A DNA stretch of 64,000 nucleotides from Pseudescherichia sp032055545 (GTDB lineage Bacteria > Pseudomonadota > Gammaproteobacteria > Enterobacterales > Enterobacteriaceae). The notes below the pieces were generated by a model. The model ran no database searches and was not told the origin of the DNA. It was given only the letters and a program-made list of their open reading frames with translations. Shown here piece by piece: positions 16,668 to 26,127 of the stretch. The stretch's first letter is position 1. Every line of letters starts with the position of its first letter. The DNA lies in contig DAMBQR010000001.1 in assembly GCA_032055545.1 (NCBI GenBank), positions 1-64,000 on the forward strand. The letters run 5' to 3'. The position numbers and the translations under genes are program-made.

Positions 16668-17862
16668 GGAAGATAACCATCAATCCCAGCCAGAGCAGGC
16701 CGTTTACCAGGTTGAAGAGGCTAAACAGCCCTTCGCCGCCGCTCAGGTAAGCGTGCTTGCTCAGCTCAATACCGACGGTAAATATCGCCATCTGCAGCAT
16801 GCCCATGGCGGCGGATACCGTTCCTTTGCTGATGTCGCTGGCGAATAGGGTCAGGCGCACCAGACCGGCGTTGGCGAGGCCGATACCGAACGCATAGATA
16901 CTCAGCCCGGCGGTCATCCACAGGTAGGCGTGGGATGCCACCATCGTAGCCACGGCCGCTACCAGCAGTCCGGCAACGATCGGCCAGCCACCCATGATGA
17001 TCAGCGACCGCACGCTGCGCCGGGAGGTCAGGCGGGCCAGCACCAGGTTACCCGCAATCAACGCGCCGAAGATCGGCACCTGCAGCAGGCCGTACTCGTA
17101 GCTGCTCATCCCCTCGCCGCTGATGATAATGATCGGCGACTGAGCGATCCACGCCAGCAGCGGCAGGCTGACAAAGCCGGTTGCCAGCGCCCCGGCAACA
17201 AAGCGGCCGTTTTTCAGCACTGCTTTATAGTCCCGGCCCAACTCCTTCAGGGAGAGTGTCTCTCCAAGGCGAGTGGCGGTCTCCGGCATCGCCCGTTGCA
17301 GGCCAAAGAAGGCGATGGCCGCCAGCAGCGCAAAGAGAACAAACATCCCTTCCCACGGTGCAACGTGCACCCAGGCAGCCCCCACCAGCGGGCCGAGCAG
17401 GGGGGCAATCAGCGCCACGTTCGCCATCAGGGCGGTGATCTTGATGCACACCGCCTCCTCGAACGACTCCTGAATGGCGGCGTAGCCCACCGCGCCAATA
17501 AAGCAGAGGCTTACCCCCTGCAAAAAACGCAGGATAGTAAACTGCTCAATGTTCTGCGCCAGCAGGGTCGCCAGGCAGGTGACAATAAACCACACTACAC
17601 CGGTAAGCATCACCGGACGGCGGCCAATGCGGTCCGACAGCGGCCCGAGCAGCCACTGTAAAAACATCCCTCCAGCCAGATAGGCGGTCATGGAAGTCGG
17701 CACCCACTCGATGCCAGCATTGTACTGAGCAACCACCGCCAGCATCCCCGGCTGGATCATGTCGTTGCCGATATAGGTTGAGAACTCGTAGAGCACCAGA
17801 CACAGGGGAAACATCAGTGCCTGGCGGCCTAAACGGCCTCTGGAAGATGAACGATTTTGCAT
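16630..17862 (-). CDS. mdfA: MdfA, multidrug/proton antiporter
   Basis: Inner-membrane MFS exporter of chloramphenicol, cationic drugs and, at alkaline pH, monovalent cations. It has 410 residues, the E. coli length. The key acidic residues E26 and D34 of helix 1 (LYEFSTYIGNDMIQ) are present. So are the motif-A region LSDRIGRRPVMLTG and the antiporter motif C region (IAPLLGPLVGAAW). Divergent from ybjG as in E. coli. An unrelated chloramphenicol acetyltransferase gene lies 12 kb away. Confidence 0.96.
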   Translation of the reverse strand: MQNRSSSRGRLGRQALMFPLCLVLYEFSTYIGNDMIQPGMLAVVAQYNAGIEWVPTSMTAYLAGGMFLQWLLGPLSDRIGRRPVMLTGVVWFIVTCLATLLAQNIEQFTILRFLQGVSLCFIGAVGYAAIQESFEEAVCIKITALMANVALIAPLLGPLVGAAWVHVAPWEGMFVLFALLAAIAFFGLQRAMPETATRLGETLSLKELGRDYKAVLKNGRFVAGALATGFVSLPLLAWIAQSPIIIISGEGMSSYEYGLLQVPIFGALIAGNLVLARLTSRRSVRSLIIMGGWPIVAGLLVAAVATMVASHAYLWMTAGLSIYAFGIGLANAGLVRLTLFASDISKGTVSAAMGMLQMAIFTVGIELSKHAYLSGGEGLFSLFNLVNGLLWLGLMVIFLKDRSVGRSLNG

Positions 17863-18035
17863 GTAGCCTCTTTATCCTTAAGATCGCGCAGAGTGTAGTT
17901 AAATCGCCGCGTTGGCGGTAGTAAATTCTCTGTGGCAGCGCACGTTTAATACGCTTTAATAGCTTAAGGTTCGTTTAAGGTATGCGCTGCACAATGGAAG
18001 CCTTATTTAATGGTCAACAGGAGTGACGACACCCC

Positions 18036-18644
18036 ATGCTGGAAAATCTCAACCACACGCTGTTTTACTGGCTAAACGCCACCCCCGACTCGCCATCCTG
18101 GCTGATTGCCGCTGCGATATATATCGCCAAAGATCTGATCACCCTGCTGCCGCTGCTGGCGGCGGCGCTGTGGCTCTGGGGTCCGCATGGCCAGGTAAGC
18201 GCCCAGCGCCAGCTGGTGATCAAAACCGCGATGGCGCTGGCGGTGAGCATGTGCCTCTCCTGGCTGATGGGCCATCTTTTTCCCCACGACCGACCCTTCG
18301 CCCAGCACGCGGGCTATAATTTTTTACATCACTCGGCGGACTACTCCTATCCCAGCGATCACGGCACGGTGGCGTTTACCTTCGCGCTGGCGTTTCTGTT
18401 CTGGCATCGGCTCTGGTCCGGCTGCGTGCTGCTGGCCGTGGCGCTGAGCATCGCCTGGTCGCGCGTCTATCTCGGCGTTCACTGGCCGCTGGATATGCTG
18501 GGCGGATTGCTGATTGCCTTCAGCGGCTGCCTGGCCGCGCAGATGATCTGGCAGGTTTGCGGGATGGGGCTGCATCGGACCCTGCATCTCATCTACCGCC
18601 GCTGTTTTGCTCTACCTATCCGCAAAGGCTGGGTGCGTGAGTGA
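18036..18644 (+). CDS. ybjG: YbjG, undecaprenyl-diphosphate phosphatase
   Basis: Membrane PAP2-family phosphatase that recycles undecaprenyl pyrophosphate, the lipid carrier of cell-wall synthesis. It has 202 residues. The PAP2 signature is complete: KTAMAL...FPHDRPF, then YPSDHGTV, then SRVYLGVHWPLD. The C-terminus CFALPIRKGWVRE matches E. coli. It is followed by a rho-independent terminator and then deoR. In E. coli the gene is induced by envelope and polymyxin stress. Confidence 0.95.
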   Translation: MLENLNHTLFYWLNATPDSPSWLIAAAIYIAKDLITLLPLLAAALWLWGPHGQVSAQRQLVIKTAMALAVSMCLSWLMGHLFPHDRPFAQHAGYNFLHHSADYSYPSDHGTVAFTFALAFLFWHRLWSGCVLLAVALSIAWSRVYLGVHWPLDMLGGLLIAFSGCLAAQMIWQVCGMGLHRTLHLIYRRCFALPIRKGWVRE

Positions 18645-18674
18645 CTTAACCTGGCCGCGCAGGTAATATTGGAC

Positions 18675-18697
18675 GCCCTGCCGTATGCAGGGCTTTT
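18675..18697 (+). terminator. Terminator after ybjG
   Basis: Stem GCCCTGC (18675-18681) / GCAGGGC (18687-18693) with a five-base loop, then four T. It lies about 30 bases after the ybjG stop. Confidence 0.75.
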
Positions 18698-18717
18698 ACT
18701 ATTACGCCAGGGGATTT

Positions 18718-19476
18718 ATGGAAACGAAACGTGACGAAAGGATCGGCCAGCTGTTACAGGCGCTGAAGCGGAGCGACAAGCTGCATCTGAAAGAGGCGGC
18801 CACCCTGCTCGGCGTGTCTGAAATGACCATTCGTCGCGATCTGAACGCCAAAAGCGCACCGGTTGTGCTGCTGGGGGGTTACCTGGTGCTGGAGCCGCGC
18901 ACCGCCAGCCACTACCTGCTGAGCGATCAGAAAACGCGCCTGGTGGAGGAGAAGCGCCTCGCAGCCCGCCATGCGGCAACCCTGGTGCAGGCCCATCAGA
19001 TGGTATTTTTCGACTGCGGCACCACCACGCCGTGGATCATTGACGCCATCAGCGACGAGCTGCCCTTCACCGCCGTCTGCTATGCCCTGAACACCTTCCT
19101 CGCGCTACAGGAGAAGCCGCTCTGCCGGACTATTCTCTGCGGCGGCGAGTTCCACGCCAGCAACGGCATCTTCAACCCGCTCAACTTTAAAGAGACGCTC
19201 AACAACCTCTGCCCGGATCTCGCCTTCTATTCGGCCGCGGGGGTTCATCCGGAGATGGGCGCGACCTGCTTTAACCTTGAGGAGCTGCCGGTAAAGCACT
19301 GGGCGATGACCCGGGCGCAGTACCACGTGCTGGTGGTCGATCACAGCAAGTTTGGCAAAGTACGCCCGGCGTGCATGGGCGAACTGAGCCAGTTTGATGC
19401 TATTGCCAGCGACGTCCGCCCGGACGATAACCTGTTTGCGCTGGCAAAAGCGCAGCGCATCGCCCTGCTCTACTGA
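18718..19476 (+). CDS. deoR: DeoR, repressor of deoxyribonucleoside catabolism
   Basis: DeoR-family repressor of the deo genes with deoxyribose-5-phosphate as inducer. It has 252 residues, the E. coli length. The N-terminal HTH is LHLKEAATLLGVSEMTIRRD. The C-terminal sugar-phosphate-binding domain includes FFDCGTTTPWII and YSAAGVHPEMGATC. I chose the ATG at 18718 (METKRDERIGQLL) over one at 18685, because it matches E. coli and the earlier start lies inside the ybjG terminator. Confidence 0.95.
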   Translation: METKRDERIGQLLQALKRSDKLHLKEAATLLGVSEMTIRRDLNAKSAPVVLLGGYLVLEPRTASHYLLSDQKTRLVEEKRLAARHAATLVQAHQMVFFDCGTTTPWIIDAISDELPFTAVCYALNTFLALQEKPLCRTILCGGEFHASNGIFNPLNFKETLNNLCPDLAFYSAAGVHPEMGATCFNLEELPVKHWAMTRAQYHVLVVDHSKFGKVRPACMGELSQFDAIASDVRPDDNLFALAKAQRIALLY

Positions 19477-19482
19477 TACGGC

Positions 19483-20691
19483 TTAAGAGAACCAGCTGCC
19501 GAACCACTCATGGAACTTCATCAGCACGAAGTCCCACATCCGGCTGAGGAATCCCCCCTCTTCCACCGCTTCCATAACGATCAGCGGACGCTGCTCAATG
19601 GATTTGCCGTTAAGCTGGAAGTCGATAGCGCCTACCACCTGACCCTTCTTCAGCGGCGCGGTGAGCTGCGGCTCGGTTAGCTTCCAGGTCGCCTTCAGGT
19701 TTTTCAGCTGCCCTTTAGGAATGGTGATTGAGCCAGCCTCGCCTGCGCCGAGCTTCGCCTCGCGGCTGTCGCCAAACCAGACGCGGGTAGTGGCAAAAGT
19801 GGCATCGGGCTTGATAGGGGTGATGGTTTCGAAGAAGCGGAAGCCCCAGGTCAGCAGCTTCTCTGACTCGTTAAAGCGAATGCGATCGGTTTTGCTCCCG
19901 AGCACCACCGAGATAAGGCGCATATCACCCTGCGTGGCCGAGGCCACCAGATTGTAGCCCGCCCCTTCAGTCGTGCCGGTTTTCATCCCATCAACGTTGA
20001 GGTTGGTGCTCCACAGCAGGCGGTTACGGTTCGGCTGGCGGATCTTGTTGAAGGTAAACTCTTTCTCTTTGTGGATGGCGTACTCTTCCGGCACATCGTG
20101 GATCAGCGCCTTGCCCAGCAGGGCCATGTCGCGGGCGGTGCTGAACTGCCCCGGCGCGTCGAGGCCGTGCACCGTCTTAAAGGTGGTGTTGGTCAGCCCC
20201 AGCCGCTGGGCGTAGTTGTTCATCAGACCGACAAAGGCGTCCTGGCTACCCGCCACGTAGTCTGCAATGGCGATGCTGGCATCGTTCCCCGACTGGATAA
20301 TCACCCCTTTATTGAGATCCGCCACCGAGACCTGATCGCCAGGCTTAAGGAACATGAGCGACGAGCCGCGCAGGGCCGGGTTGCCGGTGGCCCACGCGTC
20401 TTTACCCACGGTGACCATATCGGTAAGGTGAATTTTTCCTGCCTTCAGCGCCTGACCGGTGACGTAGCTGGTCATCAGCTTGGTGAGGCTGGCCGGATCC
20501 AGCTTCTCATCGGCGTTGCCTTCCGCCAGCACTTTGCCGCTGGCGTAATCCATCAGGATCCACGCCCGGGCATCAACTGCAGGTGCTGCGGGGGCCGCGA
20601 CCTGCTCGGCGGCAAAGAGAGAGGGAGAAAAAAGAACCACAAGCGCCGAAGCCGTAGCCAGGCTGCGGAGGGACAGAGAGAAATGCGTCAT
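19483..20691 (-). CDS. dacC: DacC, D-alanyl-D-alanine carboxypeptidase (PBP6)
   Basis: Periplasmic, membrane-tethered penicillin-binding protein that trims the terminal D-alanine of peptidoglycan. It has 402 residues from the ATG at 20691. A signal peptide is followed by the active-site S68-L-T-K71, the SGND motif and KTGT. The C-terminal amphipathic anchor (MWDFVLMKFHEWFGSWFS) is present. Longer starts at 20769 would add an N-terminus not seen in E. coli and were rejected. Converges on deoR with six bases between stops. Confidence 0.96.
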   Translation of the reverse strand: MTHFSLSLRSLATASALVVLFSPSLFAAEQVAAPAAPAVDARAWILMDYASGKVLAEGNADEKLDPASLTKLMTSYVTGQALKAGKIHLTDMVTVGKDAWATGNPALRGSSLMFLKPGDQVSVADLNKGVIIQSGNDASIAIADYVAGSQDAFVGLMNNYAQRLGLTNTTFKTVHGLDAPGQFSTARDMALLGKALIHDVPEEYAIHKEKEFTFNKIRQPNRNRLLWSTNLNVDGMKTGTTEGAGYNLVASATQGDMRLISVVLGSKTDRIRFNESEKLLTWGFRFFETITPIKPDATFATTRVWFGDSREAKLGAGEAGSITIPKGQLKNLKATWKLTEPQLTAPLKKGQVVGAIDFQLNGKSIEQRPLIVMEAVEEGGFLSRMWDFVLMKFHEWFGSWFS

Positions 20692-20825
20692 AAAGGCCAC
20701 CCGAGTATCCATTCTAAAAAACCGCGTTAGCTCACCGCTACGCGCTAAACGGTGAGTAGTAACGTACAAAAGCAGTGAAGAAAACCGCCTGCTGGTAAAG
20801 TTTTTTAAAGTTTACGCAATATCAC

Positions 20826-20857
20826 ATCCCGATGCTGCCGCGAGCGGGATTTTTTTG
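20826..20857 (+). terminator. Terminator-like hairpin in the gstB leader
   Basis: ATCCCG (20826-20831) and CGGGAT (20845-20850) form a six-base stem followed by about seven T, pointing towards gstB. No gene ends just before it on this strand, so it may be a leader attenuator or an antisense effect of the dacC upstream region. Confidence 0.45.
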
Positions 20858-20950
20858 TTTGTCGTTGCCTGAATGTTAACTTTATCTCACTATGTCAGCC
20901 ATATGGTGCTGACGACAGCGCCCGGTTGCTGACGAAAAGAAGGAGTTTTT

Positions 20951-21577
20951 ATGATCACGCTGTGGGGCAGAAACAACTCGACCAACGTAAAAAAAGTCTT
21001 ATGGACTCTTGAAGAGCTGGAGCTGCCGTATACGCAAATCCTGGCCGGGCTGGAGCATGGCCTGAACCACAGCCCGGAGTATCTGGCGCTGAATCCCAAC
21101 GGGCTGGTACCGCTGTTCCGCGACGATGAGACCGACAGCGTGCTGTGGGAGTCGAATACCATCGTGCGCTTCCTGGCAGCTCAGTACGGTCAGGGACGCC
21201 TGTGGATCGAGCCACCCGCCGCCCGTGCGCAGGCGGAGAAGTGGATGGACTGGGCTAACGGCACGCTCTCCCCGGCTCACCGGGTGCTGTTAATGAACCT
21301 GGTCCGCACCCCGGTGGAAAAGCGCGATCCGGCGGTGATTGAGGCGGGCATTGCCACCTGCGAGCCGCTGTTTGAGATCCTTGATAACGCGCTGGCAAAA
21401 ACGCAGTGGCTCTCGGGAGAGGCGTTTGGCCTCGGGGATATCGCCGTGGCGCCCTTCGTCTATAACCTGTGGAACGTTGGCCTGACGTGGACGCCGCGCC
21501 CGCACCTGCAACGCTGGTATGACGCCCTGAGCGAGCGTCCCGCCTACCGTAAAATTGTGATGATCCCGGTGACCTAA
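20951..21577 (+). CDS. gstB: GstB, glutathione S-transferase
   Basis: Cytoplasmic glutathione transferase of 208 residues, the E. coli GstB (YliJ) length. The thioredoxin-like N-domain begins MITLWGRNNSTNVKKVLWTL and includes the glutathione-binding NPNGLVPLF and ESNTIVRFL. The helical C-domain has FGLGDIAVAPFVYNLWNVGL. A good AAGGAG site precedes the ATG. Its end overlaps the convergent yliI end by 4 bases. E. coli GstB acts on bromoacetate. Confidence 0.95.
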   Translation: MITLWGRNNSTNVKKVLWTLEELELPYTQILAGLEHGLNHSPEYLALNPNGLVPLFRDDETDSVLWESNTIVRFLAAQYGQGRLWIEPPAARAQAEKWMDWANGTLSPAHRVLLMNLVRTPVEKRDPAVIEAGIATCEPLFEILDNALAKTQWLSGEAFGLGDIAVAPFVYNLWNVGLTWTPRPHLQRWYDALSERPAYRKIVMIPVT

Positions 21578-22692
21578 TTTCCCGCCGGGCTAACCCTCAA
21601 CAGCTCGCCGTCGGACTCGTCGGTGAGCACATAGAGGTAACCGTCGGGGCCAACGCGCACGTCGCGGATGCGCTGGTTACGATCTCCCAGAATGCGTCCG
21701 TCCTCAGTAACTTTATCCCCGTTCACGCTCATTACAATCACGTCCTTATCCTTCAGCGCGCCGATAAACAGCTTGCGCTGCCACTGCGGAAAGGTTGACG
21801 CGTTATAGAACGCCATACCGCTCACCGCCGGGGAGTTTTTCCAGTAGAAAGCAGGCTGCTCGGTACCCGCAACGATCTCCCCCTTCGCCTCCGGGATCTT
21901 CATCCCGCTGTAGTTGATGCCCCATGTCGCCAGCGGCCAGCCGTAGTTTTTGCCTCTCTCTGGGATGTTAATCTCGTCGCCACCGCGCGGTCCGTGCTCG
22001 TTCAGCCACAGCGCGTTACTCCAGGGATTCATCGCCATCCCCTGCGGATTGCGGATGCCGTAAGACCAGATCTCCTTGCGGGCGCTGGCGTCGTTAGCGA
22101 AGGGGTTATCCGGGGGAACCGCACCCTCATCGGTCAGACGCACCAGCTTACCCTGCAGCTTATCAAGCTCCTGGGCGGTAGGCCGCTGGTTGTTTTCGCC
22201 AAGGGCGATATAGAGATAGCCCTTGCCGTCAAAGACCAGCCGCCCGCCGAAGTGGTTGCCGGTAGAGAGCTTTGGTGCCTGGCGAAAGACCACCTTAAAG
22301 GCCTCGAGCCGGGTAAGATCGTCGCTTAACCGTCCGTAGCCCACCGCCGTTCCGGCCCTGCCGTCGTTGCCCGCCTCGGCATAGCTCAGCCACACCCGGC
22401 GCGACTCGGCAAAGTCCGGGGCCAGCACCACGTCAAAAAGCCCGCCCTGCCCGTTGGCCCACACTTTCGGCACGCCGGAGAGGGGATCGGACAGCCCGCT
22501 TCCACTCTGCCAGTGGCGCAGCTGGCCATCGCGCAGGGTGATAAGCATCCCTTTATTGTCGGGTAGAAACGCCAGCGACCAGGGGTGATCGAGTTTGGTT
22601 TGCAGCACCTCGACCTTAACCGGCGCGGGCGCGGCGAAAAGCGAGGCGGAAAAGAATAGCGCAGGTAAAGCAATCAGGATGTTGCGGCGCAT
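21574..22692 (-). CDS. yliI: YliI, PQQ-dependent aldose sugar dehydrogenase
   Basis: Periplasmic soluble aldose dehydrogenase of the sGDH-type six-bladed propeller family, 372 residues. A signal peptide (cut after LFAAP) is followed by LDHPWSLAFLPD, TGNHFGGRLVFD, NPQGMAMNPWSNALWLNEHG and RDVRVGPDGYLYVLTDE, all shared with E. coli YliI. It needs pyrroloquinoline quinone. No PQQ synthesis genes are in this window. Confidence 0.93.
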   Translation of the reverse strand: MRRNILIALPALFFSASLFAAPAPVKVEVLQTKLDHPWSLAFLPDNKGMLITLRDGQLRHWQSGSGLSDPLSGVPKVWANGQGGLFDVVLAPDFAESRRVWLSYAEAGNDGRAGTAVGYGRLSDDLTRLEAFKVVFRQAPKLSTGNHFGGRLVFDGKGYLYIALGENNQRPTAQELDKLQGKLVRLTDEGAVPPDNPFANDASARKEIWSYGIRNPQGMAMNPWSNALWLNEHGPRGGDEINIPERGKNYGWPLATWGINYSGMKIPEAKGEIVAGTEQPAFYWKNSPAVSGMAFYNASTFPQWQRKLFIGALKDKDVIVMSVNGDKVTEDGRILGDRNQRIRDVRVGPDGYLYVLTDESDGELLRVSPAGN

Positions 22693-22821
22693 GGAACACT
22701 CCTTTAAGGGTCTCTGGCATAAAGCGTAGCCAGGGCTTGCTGATGCTCGCCATCAGGTAACCCTATGAATTTGCATAGATATACATTTACTTACATTTAA
22801 ATGACAAAAACCATCTATTCA

Positions 22822-22842
22822 TGATAATACAAATAATTATCA
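22822..22842. promoter_or_regulatory. Fur box upstream of the siderophore receptor
   Basis: TGATAAT (22822-22828) and ATTATCA (22836-22842) form a perfect 7-bp inverted repeat with AT-rich spacing. They match the Fur-type GATAAT arrays and lie about 55 bases before the receptor start. Iron repression is inferred. Confidence 0.75.
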
Positions 22843-22896
22843 TTGCCATTCCTATTTATGTAGTGATTTGCACATAAAAACAACAACACAGGGTTA

Positions 22897-25062
22897 ATGA
22901 TGATTTTAAAAAGCGGGGACCGCCACAGGAGTGCACCGGTACGGGCAGTGCATAAACCATTTACGATTTCACTGCTTGCGCTGGCAATGCATGCCGGGAT
23001 GGCCCAGGCGGCTGAGAACAGAGATGAACAAGCGATGCTGGTTTACGGCGAGGCAAATAGCAACGCTGAAGCACAGCAGGATTATGCGGTGAAAACCACC
23101 CGCGCGGGTACGAAGATGCTGCTGACCCCGCGCGACGTGCCGCAATCCGTCAGCGTGGTGACCCGGCAGCGCATTCAGGACCAGGATCTGCAAAATATCG
23201 ACGCCGTGCTGATGAATGCCACCGGCATATCGGCACAGCATGTCGACAGCGAGCGCTCGAACTACTACTCTCGCGGCTTTGAGATTACCAATTTCGCCTA
23301 CGATGAGATCCCCACGTCGATGGGCGACGCGTGGAACTATGGCGACGCGGCAGGCGATACGGCCATTTACGACCGTATTGAGGTGGTACGCGGCGCAACC
23401 GGGCTGATGACCGGCGCAGGCGATCCGGGCGCAACGGTCAATATGGTGCGTAAGCGCGCCGACAGTAAAACCTTCGCCGGCAACGTCAGCGCGAGCTACG
23501 GCAGCTGGAATAAACAGCGCTACGTGGGCGACGTCTCCGCGCCGCTCAACGCCGACGGCAGCCTGCGCGGACGCGTCGTTGCGGGTTATCAGGATCAGGA
23601 CAGCTGGCTGGATCGCTACGGCAAGCGTAAAAAATTCCTCTACGGCGTGCTGGAAGGCGATGTTACCGACCATACCACCGCCTCGCTGGGCTGGGATTAT
23701 CAGCAGACCAATACCGCAAATCCAACCTGGGGCGGCCTGCCCAGCCTCTACAGCAACGGCGCGCGCACCCACTACGATCGCCACGTCAACACGTCGGCGA
23801 ACTGGACCGGATATATGGTCGAGTCGCGCAAAGCGATCGCTAACGTCACCCACAATTGGGATAACGGCTGGTCACTCCGCTTCAACGGCACTCACGGCGA
23901 GCAAACCTTTAACGACACGCTGCTCTATATTATGGGCAACCCGGATGCCAGTACCGGTGAGGGGGCCTCCGGCTGGGGAAGTAAGGATAAGGGCAAGCGC
24001 ACCGTAGACTCTTTCGACACCTACGCCAGCGGTCCCTTTGACCTGCTCGGGCGTCAGCATCAGCTGATGGCGGGTGCCAGCTACAGCCGCCAGCATAACG
24101 TCACCTTCAGTAAAGACGGGCCGATGGATAGCGACCAGATCGGCATCTTTGACAACAGGTGGAACGGCAGCGTGGCTGAGCCGGAGTGGAACGACTGGTA
24201 TCGCAATGCAGATGATATCGTTCGGCAAAAATCAGCGTACACGGCGGCGCGCTTCTCGCTGGCCGATCCGCTGTCGCTGATCTTAGGCGCACGCTATACC
24301 CAGTACAGCACTGACGGTAGCAGCGGTGATATGCGTAAATACAACACCACCCCTTATGGCGGACTGGTATATGACATCAGCGACAGCCTCTCCGCCTACG
24401 CCAGCTACACCTCGATTTTCGCCCCGCAAACCAAACGCGATAAAGAAGGTGCGTGGCTGTCGCCGGTGACCGGGAAAAATTATGAAACCGGTCTGAAAGC
24501 CGACTGGATGGATGGTCGCCTGACCACCAACTTCGCCATTTTCCGCATTGAACAGGAGAACGCGGCGGAGGGCATCAGCGGTGTATTTGTTAACGGCTCC
24601 AGCGAGCAGGCTTATCGGGCAACACAGGGGGCCGTGAGCAAAGGGGCAGAGTTTGAAGTTAACGGTGCCGTTACCGATGACCTGCAGCTGACCTTCAGCG
24701 CTACGCGCTATGTCGCCCGTGATTCGGATGGCCGGTACAACAGCTTCGCCCCACGGACGCAGCTAAAGCTATTCAGCCGCTATCGCGTGCCGTTGCTGCC
24801 TGACCTCACCGTCGGCGGCGGCGTAAACTGGCAGGATCGCGTGTATAAGGATGTTTCTGGCCCGAATGGAGAGACCCAGCGGCTGTATCAGGAGAGCTAT
24901 CCGCTGGTCGATCTGTTTGCACAGTATCAGCTGACCAAACAGCTGGCGGTACAGGCTAACGTCAGCAACCTGTTCGATCGGGTGTACGACTCTTATCTTG
25001 ATAGCTCCACGGTGTATGGCGAACCGCGTAGCGTCTCGGTGAGTATGAGCTATCTCTTCTGA
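22897..25062 (+). CDS. TonB-dependent siderophore receptor, FhuE-like
   Basis: Outer-membrane receptor of 721 residues. Signal peptide to about residue 38, then a TonB-box-like EQAMLVYGEA, then a plug (about 55-180) with RDVPQSVSVVTRQRIQDQDL and YDRIEVVRGATGLMTGAGDP. The beta-barrel ends in SMSYLF with C-terminal Phe. The plug and the barrel segment VYDISDSLSAYASYTSIFAP resemble E. coli FhuE (ferric coprogen and rhodotorulic acid). The true ligand may be another hydroxamate siderophore. It has a Fur box and no adjacent transport or synthesis genes. It has been inserted between yliI and rimO relative to E. coli. Confidence 0.9.
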   Translation: MMILKSGDRHRSAPVRAVHKPFTISLLALAMHAGMAQAAENRDEQAMLVYGEANSNAEAQQDYAVKTTRAGTKMLLTPRDVPQSVSVVTRQRIQDQDLQNIDAVLMNATGISAQHVDSERSNYYSRGFEITNFAYDEIPTSMGDAWNYGDAAGDTAIYDRIEVVRGATGLMTGAGDPGATVNMVRKRADSKTFAGNVSASYGSWNKQRYVGDVSAPLNADGSLRGRVVAGYQDQDSWLDRYGKRKKFLYGVLEGDVTDHTTASLGWDYQQTNTANPTWGGLPSLYSNGARTHYDRHVNTSANWTGYMVESRKAIANVTHNWDNGWSLRFNGTHGEQTFNDTLLYIMGNPDASTGEGASGWGSKDKGKRTVDSFDTYASGPFDLLGRQHQLMAGASYSRQHNVTFSKDGPMDSDQIGIFDNRWNGSVAEPEWNDWYRNADDIVRQKSAYTAARFSLADPLSLILGARYTQYSTDGSSGDMRKYNTTPYGGLVYDISDSLSAYASYTSIFAPQTKRDKEGAWLSPVTGKNYETGLKADWMDGRLTTNFAIFRIEQENAAEGISGVFVNGSSEQAYRATQGAVSKGAEFEVNGAVTDDLQLTFSATRYVARDSDGRYNSFAPRTQLKLFSRYRVPLLPDLTVGGGVNWQDRVYKDVSGPNGETQRLYQESYPLVDLFAQYQLTKQLAVQANVSNLFDRVYDSYLDSSTVYGEPRSVSVSMSYLF

Positions 25063-25077
25063 CCGAAAGCGCTCATG

Positions 25078-25107
25078 TTGACGCCCTCTGTTACAGGGCG
25101 TCAACCT
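25078..25107. terminator. Terminator after the receptor gene
   Basis: Ten-base perfect stem TTGACGCCCT (25078-25087) / AGGGCGTCAA (25095-25104) with a seven-base loop and then CCTTT. It may serve both the receptor and the convergent nitroreductase gene. Confidence 0.75.
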
Positions 25108-25148
25108 TTACCCGGCTTTATGCGTCAAGTCGGGGATCGAATTTATTG

Positions 25149-26000
25149 TTACTTCAGTCTGAACCCGCGCACCTGTACTGTTTCCCGTAAATGTTCTCTC
25201 CCGCCCATGTAATCCATACTGATTGCCGACTCATAAACGGCATTCTGCCAGGTCTTTGGTCGCATATTTTGCTGGCTGCGAAAAGTTTCACAAGCCGCTT
25301 CATAATTCTGCAGGTACTGCTTATAGCGACCCTGTACGTATTTGTTATGGTGCAATACCACAGGCTGCGCAGGGCGCGGGCGAATGGCGCTGGTTCTGTG
25401 CGCATCGGGATGCCCTACGGCCATCCCGAAGGTGATAAAGCTGTGGGCAGGAAGATTGATTATTTCTGCCAGCTCCTTTGCTGCGTTACGCATTACGCCG
25501 AGATAAACAATGCCCAGCCCGATGGATTCTGCTGCTATTGCTGCGTTTTGAGCCGCAAGCGTGGCGTCAATCGATGCCATCAGAAAGGAATCCAGATAGT
25601 CGAGCGCCACCGGCTCGCCCCCCTTCTCTCGAGTGATTTCTGCCCCACGGGAGAGATCTGCCACCCAGAGGAGCAGTACTGGTGCCTCTTCAATCCAGGG
25701 AATGCGGTCTGTCGGCACGGTTCGCGCAACGGTATCTGCAATGTGCTGCTTAAGCGACGGATCCGAGACGGCTACAACGCTCCACTGATTCAGCGCTGAT
25801 GAGTTAGAAGCAGACTGCGCGGCGGCGATCATCGTCTCCAGCGCCCCCTCGGGCAGATCATCAGGCAAAAAAGTACGGACGGATTTATGGCCCAGAAGTG
25901 TCTCGACCATCGGGTTCCAGATGATATTTTCCGGTTTTTGTTGCGCAGTCCCGTAACGTTGCTCAAGCAGATCGGCACCTTTTTTGGCAGAATTAGTCAT
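25149..26000 (-). CDS. NfsA/FRP-like flavin nitroreductase
   Basis: FMN-dependent NAD(P)H oxidoreductase of the nitroreductase superfamily, 283 residues from the ATG at 26000. A start at 26021 would add seven residues, and neither has a strong ribosome site. The FMN-binding start GHKSVRTFLPDDLPEG is followed by AAQSASNSSALNQWSVVAVS and by AALAAQNAAIAAESIGLGIVY-type NfsA motifs. The closest E. coli relative by pattern is NfsA, but it is not the positional nfsA. Divergent from a LysR gene, so probably controlled by it. Substrate unknown. Confidence 0.85.
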   Translation of the reverse strand: MTNSAKKGADLLEQRYGTAQQKPENIIWNPMVETLLGHKSVRTFLPDDLPEGALETMIAAAQSASNSSALNQWSVVAVSDPSLKQHIADTVARTVPTDRIPWIEEAPVLLLWVADLSRGAEITREKGGEPVALDYLDSFLMASIDATLAAQNAAIAAESIGLGIVYLGVMRNAAKELAEIINLPAHSFITFGMAVGHPDAHRTSAIRPRPAQPVVLHHNKYVQGRYKQYLQNYEAACETFRSQQNMRPKTWQNAVYESAISMDYMGGREHLRETVQVRGFRLK

Positions 26001-26127
26001 AAAAATTTCCACGTCGGTCATTTGAGACGTTCAGGATAGCGATACATATTGCGCAGATAATCTGTTTAATTACGCCTTCTGTTTCCACCTGTGTGCACAA
26101 TCGGGTGCAATGGTATAGAATCTGCGG

